This document shows, one piece after another, positions 59,969 to 64,000 of a stretch of DNA of 64,000 nt. The notes under the pieces are model-generated. The model was not told the DNA's origin. It did not search any database and was given only the letters and a program-made list of their open reading frames with translations. The translations under genes and the position numbers were made by a program. Each line of letters begins with the position of its first letter. Within the stretch, counting starts at the first letter, position 1. This DNA comes from Vespa crabro (Eukaryota > Arthropoda > Insecta > Hymenoptera > Vespidae): the NCBI RefSeq assembly GCF_910589235.1, contig NC_060965.1, positions 2,625,901-2,689,900 on the forward strand, written 5' to 3'.

Positions 59969-62909
59969 GAATTCACTAGATTTTTAATTTATGACCTGTA
60001 AGAATTCATTTTTTGGTAGTGTATGTGATCAAATTTATAGAAAATCTTTAATATTCATCGTATATTATAAGTATGTACATATTTCAATAACATAGTTAAG
60101 ATCGTATAATAGTAATAATTTCAACATATATCTATGGAGTTCCTTTCGTAGGGAAAAGTCGGAGGAAACTTTTAAATTTGATTTTATATATGAAATGTAA
60201 TTGAATATTTTAGTAACGAATACGACACGGCAATGTTCTATAAGTATGTATGTATATATTGTATATACGTATCCTACGCGAAAATCCGTCTTCGTATATG
60301 CGAATGCATAACATTAGTTTTTCTAGAACCGTAAAGGAAAAACGAAATACGTTCTATTATGTTTTATTCATATTTCTCGCGAACGAAGAAGATGCGACAG
60401 TAAGGATACAATATTCTCTTTGTGTGATCCAACGTCGATGGATATGTAAATCTTCGTATTTATTAAACGATCGATATTTCAGAAAGAAGTAATCTTTATT
60501 TGTAACGACAATTTTTCTATTTAAAAATTATATTAAAAATGTATATTAATAATCTATATTTAATCTTAAACTTATTTTATTAATAAGAACATTATATTCT
60601 ATTAAAGAGTCACAATTAAATTATTTTCTAATAATTTCAATTAGCGCATCTGTAATTCGAATTAAATGAAAATAAAAAGAAAAAAGGACGCGAATTTATT
60701 TAAACAATTTGAAACTTACGCTAAATATAATAAATTGATATTTCATTAACTTTGACGATCAATGGATCCTTCTGTGTTAATGAATTTTTCTATGTTACGC
60801 AATTCCATCGCAAGTAATGTCAAGCTAATGGCTGCTTGAATAAAGTAATTGAAAAAAAAAAAAAAAAGTATTATTCGTATTATTTTGAGATCTTCAAGTA
60901 TCAATTGATTTTATTAAATAAGATAATAAATTGAGTTTATTCAATGAGTCATTGATTTTATAATTAATTTTAGCATTAAAAGGAAACAAAAGTTATCAGT
61001 CATGATAAATAACATTTAATTGTTTTTTTCTTTTTTTTTCATATTGTACAATAATATTATGAGCCTAAATAGTTTTTCGAAAAAAAAAGAGTAATTAATT
61101 TTAAATATCACTTAGAAACTTTAGTTCTGTAAATATACAGTATTGTAAATATGTAGTATGTAATTGTGTTAACATATATATATATATATATATAGATCGT
61201 AAATTGTAGAATGTAATCAAATGATTAATATGAGCTGATATATTGCACGTATGATAAACACAATGGTACAACATGAGATTGATGAAACATTAGTTTGTCG
61301 AAGATGAACTAATGGATAGAAATTTAAAGTAACGAAGGTACCTGTATAGGACGAAGAAGTAGTTGGTCGTCAAAGTACAAATTAGATTATGCGCAGTGTC
61401 GCCGCGGGGGAGCATCCTTCGTAGAAAACTTCGAGTCTCGTTTCGTTTCGTCGAACTTGGTGAGGTTCATTCCCTTCTAGATATGTGTACGTTCATGTAT
61501 CTGTATATAAATGTAGAAGTGTGTTAGAATATACGTGTAAAAAGGAAAAAGGAGAGAATTCTCTTCGTAGGTCGAAATATTTCAATATTTACTTAAAACA
61601 GCCGCGGGAATTATTTTTCTTCGTAAAAGGGGAGGAGTACGATCGATCTTATTTTTTCTTTTTCTTTTTCTTCTGAGAAGAATAAAGACAGAAGACACAA
61701 AGGGAGCCGCTTGTTACCGGTCGAGTCCTCTTCGGCTTTCAAAAAGATCCTTTAAAGACCGAGAGAGACGCTACTCTCTGCCAAATCGGGGTACTCTTGC
61801 GAGGGAGGCCGCTTTCGAAACTTCGAAATAAACTTCCTGCTTGAAATTCGATCTCATTAGCGTCGAAACGATTGAAAGCGATGAAATATCTTTCTTCTTT
61901 TCTCTCTTTCTCTATCTTTTCTTTTTTTTTCTCTTTTTTTTCTTTTTTTTTTCTCTGTCTTATCGTGCTTTTGTAATATCGAAACATTTCTATATGTTTG
62001 AAAGTTTTAAATGGAATTGATTTTCTGATTTTAAAAGAAAAAAATTATATACGAATGAAATTATACGAATGAGATTAAAAATGATCAACTAAAGAAAATA
62101 AATCGATGATTCGATGAGCTGAAAATAATTGGATATATCTATGATATCAATTGAGATCAAGGGAATGGAAAAAAAAATTGAAACGCAGATTGATTCAGTA
62201 TATATGAATTTTAACATTACGATTCATAGAGATCCCAGGAGTATGCCATAACGTATTTGATTAACGAGAGTGGGATTCATTGGGTGGCAACGTCAACAAC
62301 TAGACTAAGAGTTAATAATTACATCATCGTGCAAGTCGATTAAAATCATTTTAATTTTCAATTTTCTCATGCCTCGTTAACTTTACAATCGATCGATATT
62401 TATTATATTCAGATATCGATTAAAGTAAAAGTATTGTTAACTTATTAATATGTCTTACACAAATGAAATATAATTAGTTGTATTAATTCTAAATGATATT
62501 TATCTAATAAAAATATATTTAGTGTTATCGATTTTTCTATAAAACAAAAAAAAAACCTAATTGAAAACAAATTTTTCGATCATTGAAGAAAATTGAATTT
62601 CCGAAGTGCGAGCTAGCGAATTGATTAGTCAAACGATTTTAAGCGACAATTAATTCTCTTTTATTTGATATTTCTAATATCTTATTGTCAATTTCTAACG
62701 TGCGATCAATCTTAATCCAATTCGTGAACAAATTATCAGTCGACAGGGGTAAGCGCGTTTTTCTTTTCATTATGTTTCTGCGCGATTGAATTTTGATATT
62801 AATTAACGATGTTATCGGGGCCCATATCTGCAAATTCTACGATTAAAACATAGGGAAATGATTTTATATGCATTAAGAAATTGCATCGAAAAAAACTTTG
62901 CTCGTATTA

Positions 62910-62910
<1 letters not shown>

Positions 62911-62943
<33 letters not shown>
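62911..62943. repeat. (TA)n microsatellite
   Basis: Perfect TA alternation of about 33 bp. Confidence 0.94.
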
Positions 62944-62945
<2 letters not shown>

Positions 62946-63960
62946 GAATTTTTAAATTTGAGAAAGGAAGTGTAAATTCATTACTTTTTTTTTTTTTAAT
63001 TTGTTTCGATATTACATTATTGTGTTTTAGATGAATTCTTGCTTATTTTTGCTTTTACTCGGATATATGAGTAAAAAAGAACAAAAAAAAAAAAAAAAAG
63101 AAAAAAAAAACAAGAAAAAAAGAAATGAAAAATTTTATTTCGAATAATACTCGTTGAATATCAATCATTTCGATGGGAGGGGAAAAACACTGTTTTGCAC
63201 TCTCTACTTTTTTAACAATAATATCGTTTTTGGTTTTGAAGCGGGCGCATTGAAATATGTATAGAACAAATCCGCATAAAGGTAATTAAAACTGCATTCG
63301 TGTTTTCGAAACAATATTTACTCGAAAAAAAGATTTACTCGGTTGAATCGAAATTAAGCGAAATATATTTTAAAAGCTATAGTAGATAGGTAACGAACGA
63401 TAAACGACCGGAAAACTACAAGAGGTATTTGTGTATTTTACTGGGAATACAGTAAAGCGTTAATTGTGTAAATGTCGATTAACCGAGGGTCCGATTACCC
63501 GGATACCAAATGTCCAAAATATCGATTATTCGAAGGTAACATATAGAAACGTAATATCGATAGAGAGTAACGAAGGCGTAAGCGCTTTAAAAATAGTATT
63601 AATTGTCAAATACTATTGTGAGGAAATACCAAAACGGGTGTGGATTCATTTGCATTATGTTATTTGCATGTATTACCACACGTGCGTTAGTTCGAATAGC
63701 AAGTTCAAGCATCAATTTTCTATTTATTCTGTCACTAAATAAATCCTTATTTTTGTAATTAATATCTTGTTAAATGATTATTATTATTACTAGTATTAGA
63801 AAATATGAACTTTGCCTTTGCCAGTTAATTATATCTACTCTATTTATAGACTAGAACGCGCGACGTAATAAAGATATTTAAAAATTGATGCACTATAGAA
63901 CAGTTTATGGCTGTTGCAGCGTACCTCTTATGAGCCAACGTATGCACCGAGAGACTTTCT

Positions 63961-63964
<4 letters not shown>

Positions 63965-64000
<36 letters not shown>
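63965..64000. repeat. (CT)n microsatellite running off the window
   Basis: Perfect CT units up to the last base, so its length is unknown. Confidence 0.96.

Larger units (their letters stand above)
51901..64000. other. Downstream region without recognisable genes
   Basis: I looked for kinase motifs (glycine loop, HRD, DFG) that would complete the receptor and found none on the + strand. More complex patches lie at 52130-52400, 53200-53640, 56560-57150, 57400-58000 and 58320-58600. The rest is A+T-rich with poly-A, GA, CT and TA tracts. It may be intergenic DNA or part of a very long intron. Confidence 0.5.

Overview
The window reads as A+T-rich insect nuclear DNA with one recognisable gene. 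The texture is long introns and dense CT/GA, TA and A/T microsatellites, with no bacterial gene structure. The protein is an animal discoidin domain receptor (DDR) of insect type. Hymenoptera is my best guess for the organism, from repeat texture and gene architecture, but no marker here proves the order.

The gene lies on the + strand. Eight coding exons run from 24975 to 45866 with GT-AG introns, and every junction phase agrees: 85, 106, 232, 456, 208, 552, 98 and 168 nt, total 1905 nt, giving 634 residues plus stop. Exon 1 follows a strong acceptor at 24924-24925, so there must be at least one noncoding 5' exon upstream. The encoded protein has a signal peptide, a complete discoidin domain (about 31-187), a DS-like second globular domain (about 189-363), a short stalk, one membrane helix (about 408-430) and a tyrosine- and proline-rich cytoplasmic tail. 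The first in-frame stop comes before any kinase domain.

Layout: 1-24925 is upstream noncoding DNA with a candidate promoter near 15764-15820. 24926-45866 holds the eight exons and introns of about 6.5, 3.4, 5.8, 2.6, 0.09, 0.23 and 0.38 kb. 45867-51900 is either a long 3' UTR or the start of another intron; it carries a small inverted-repeat element and many TA tracts. 51901-64000 has no recognisable gene, one exon-like 35-nt segment and a tiny secreted-peptide-like reading frame.

The main open question is whether this is a kinase-less DDR, a short isoform, or the 5' part of a full receptor whose kinase exons lie beyond 64000. A possible 80-nt intron overlapping the stop codon, followed by a 33-nt exon-like segment, gives a plausible route past the stop. 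No tRNA, rRNA, CRISPR array, long transposon coding region or second convincing gene was seen.
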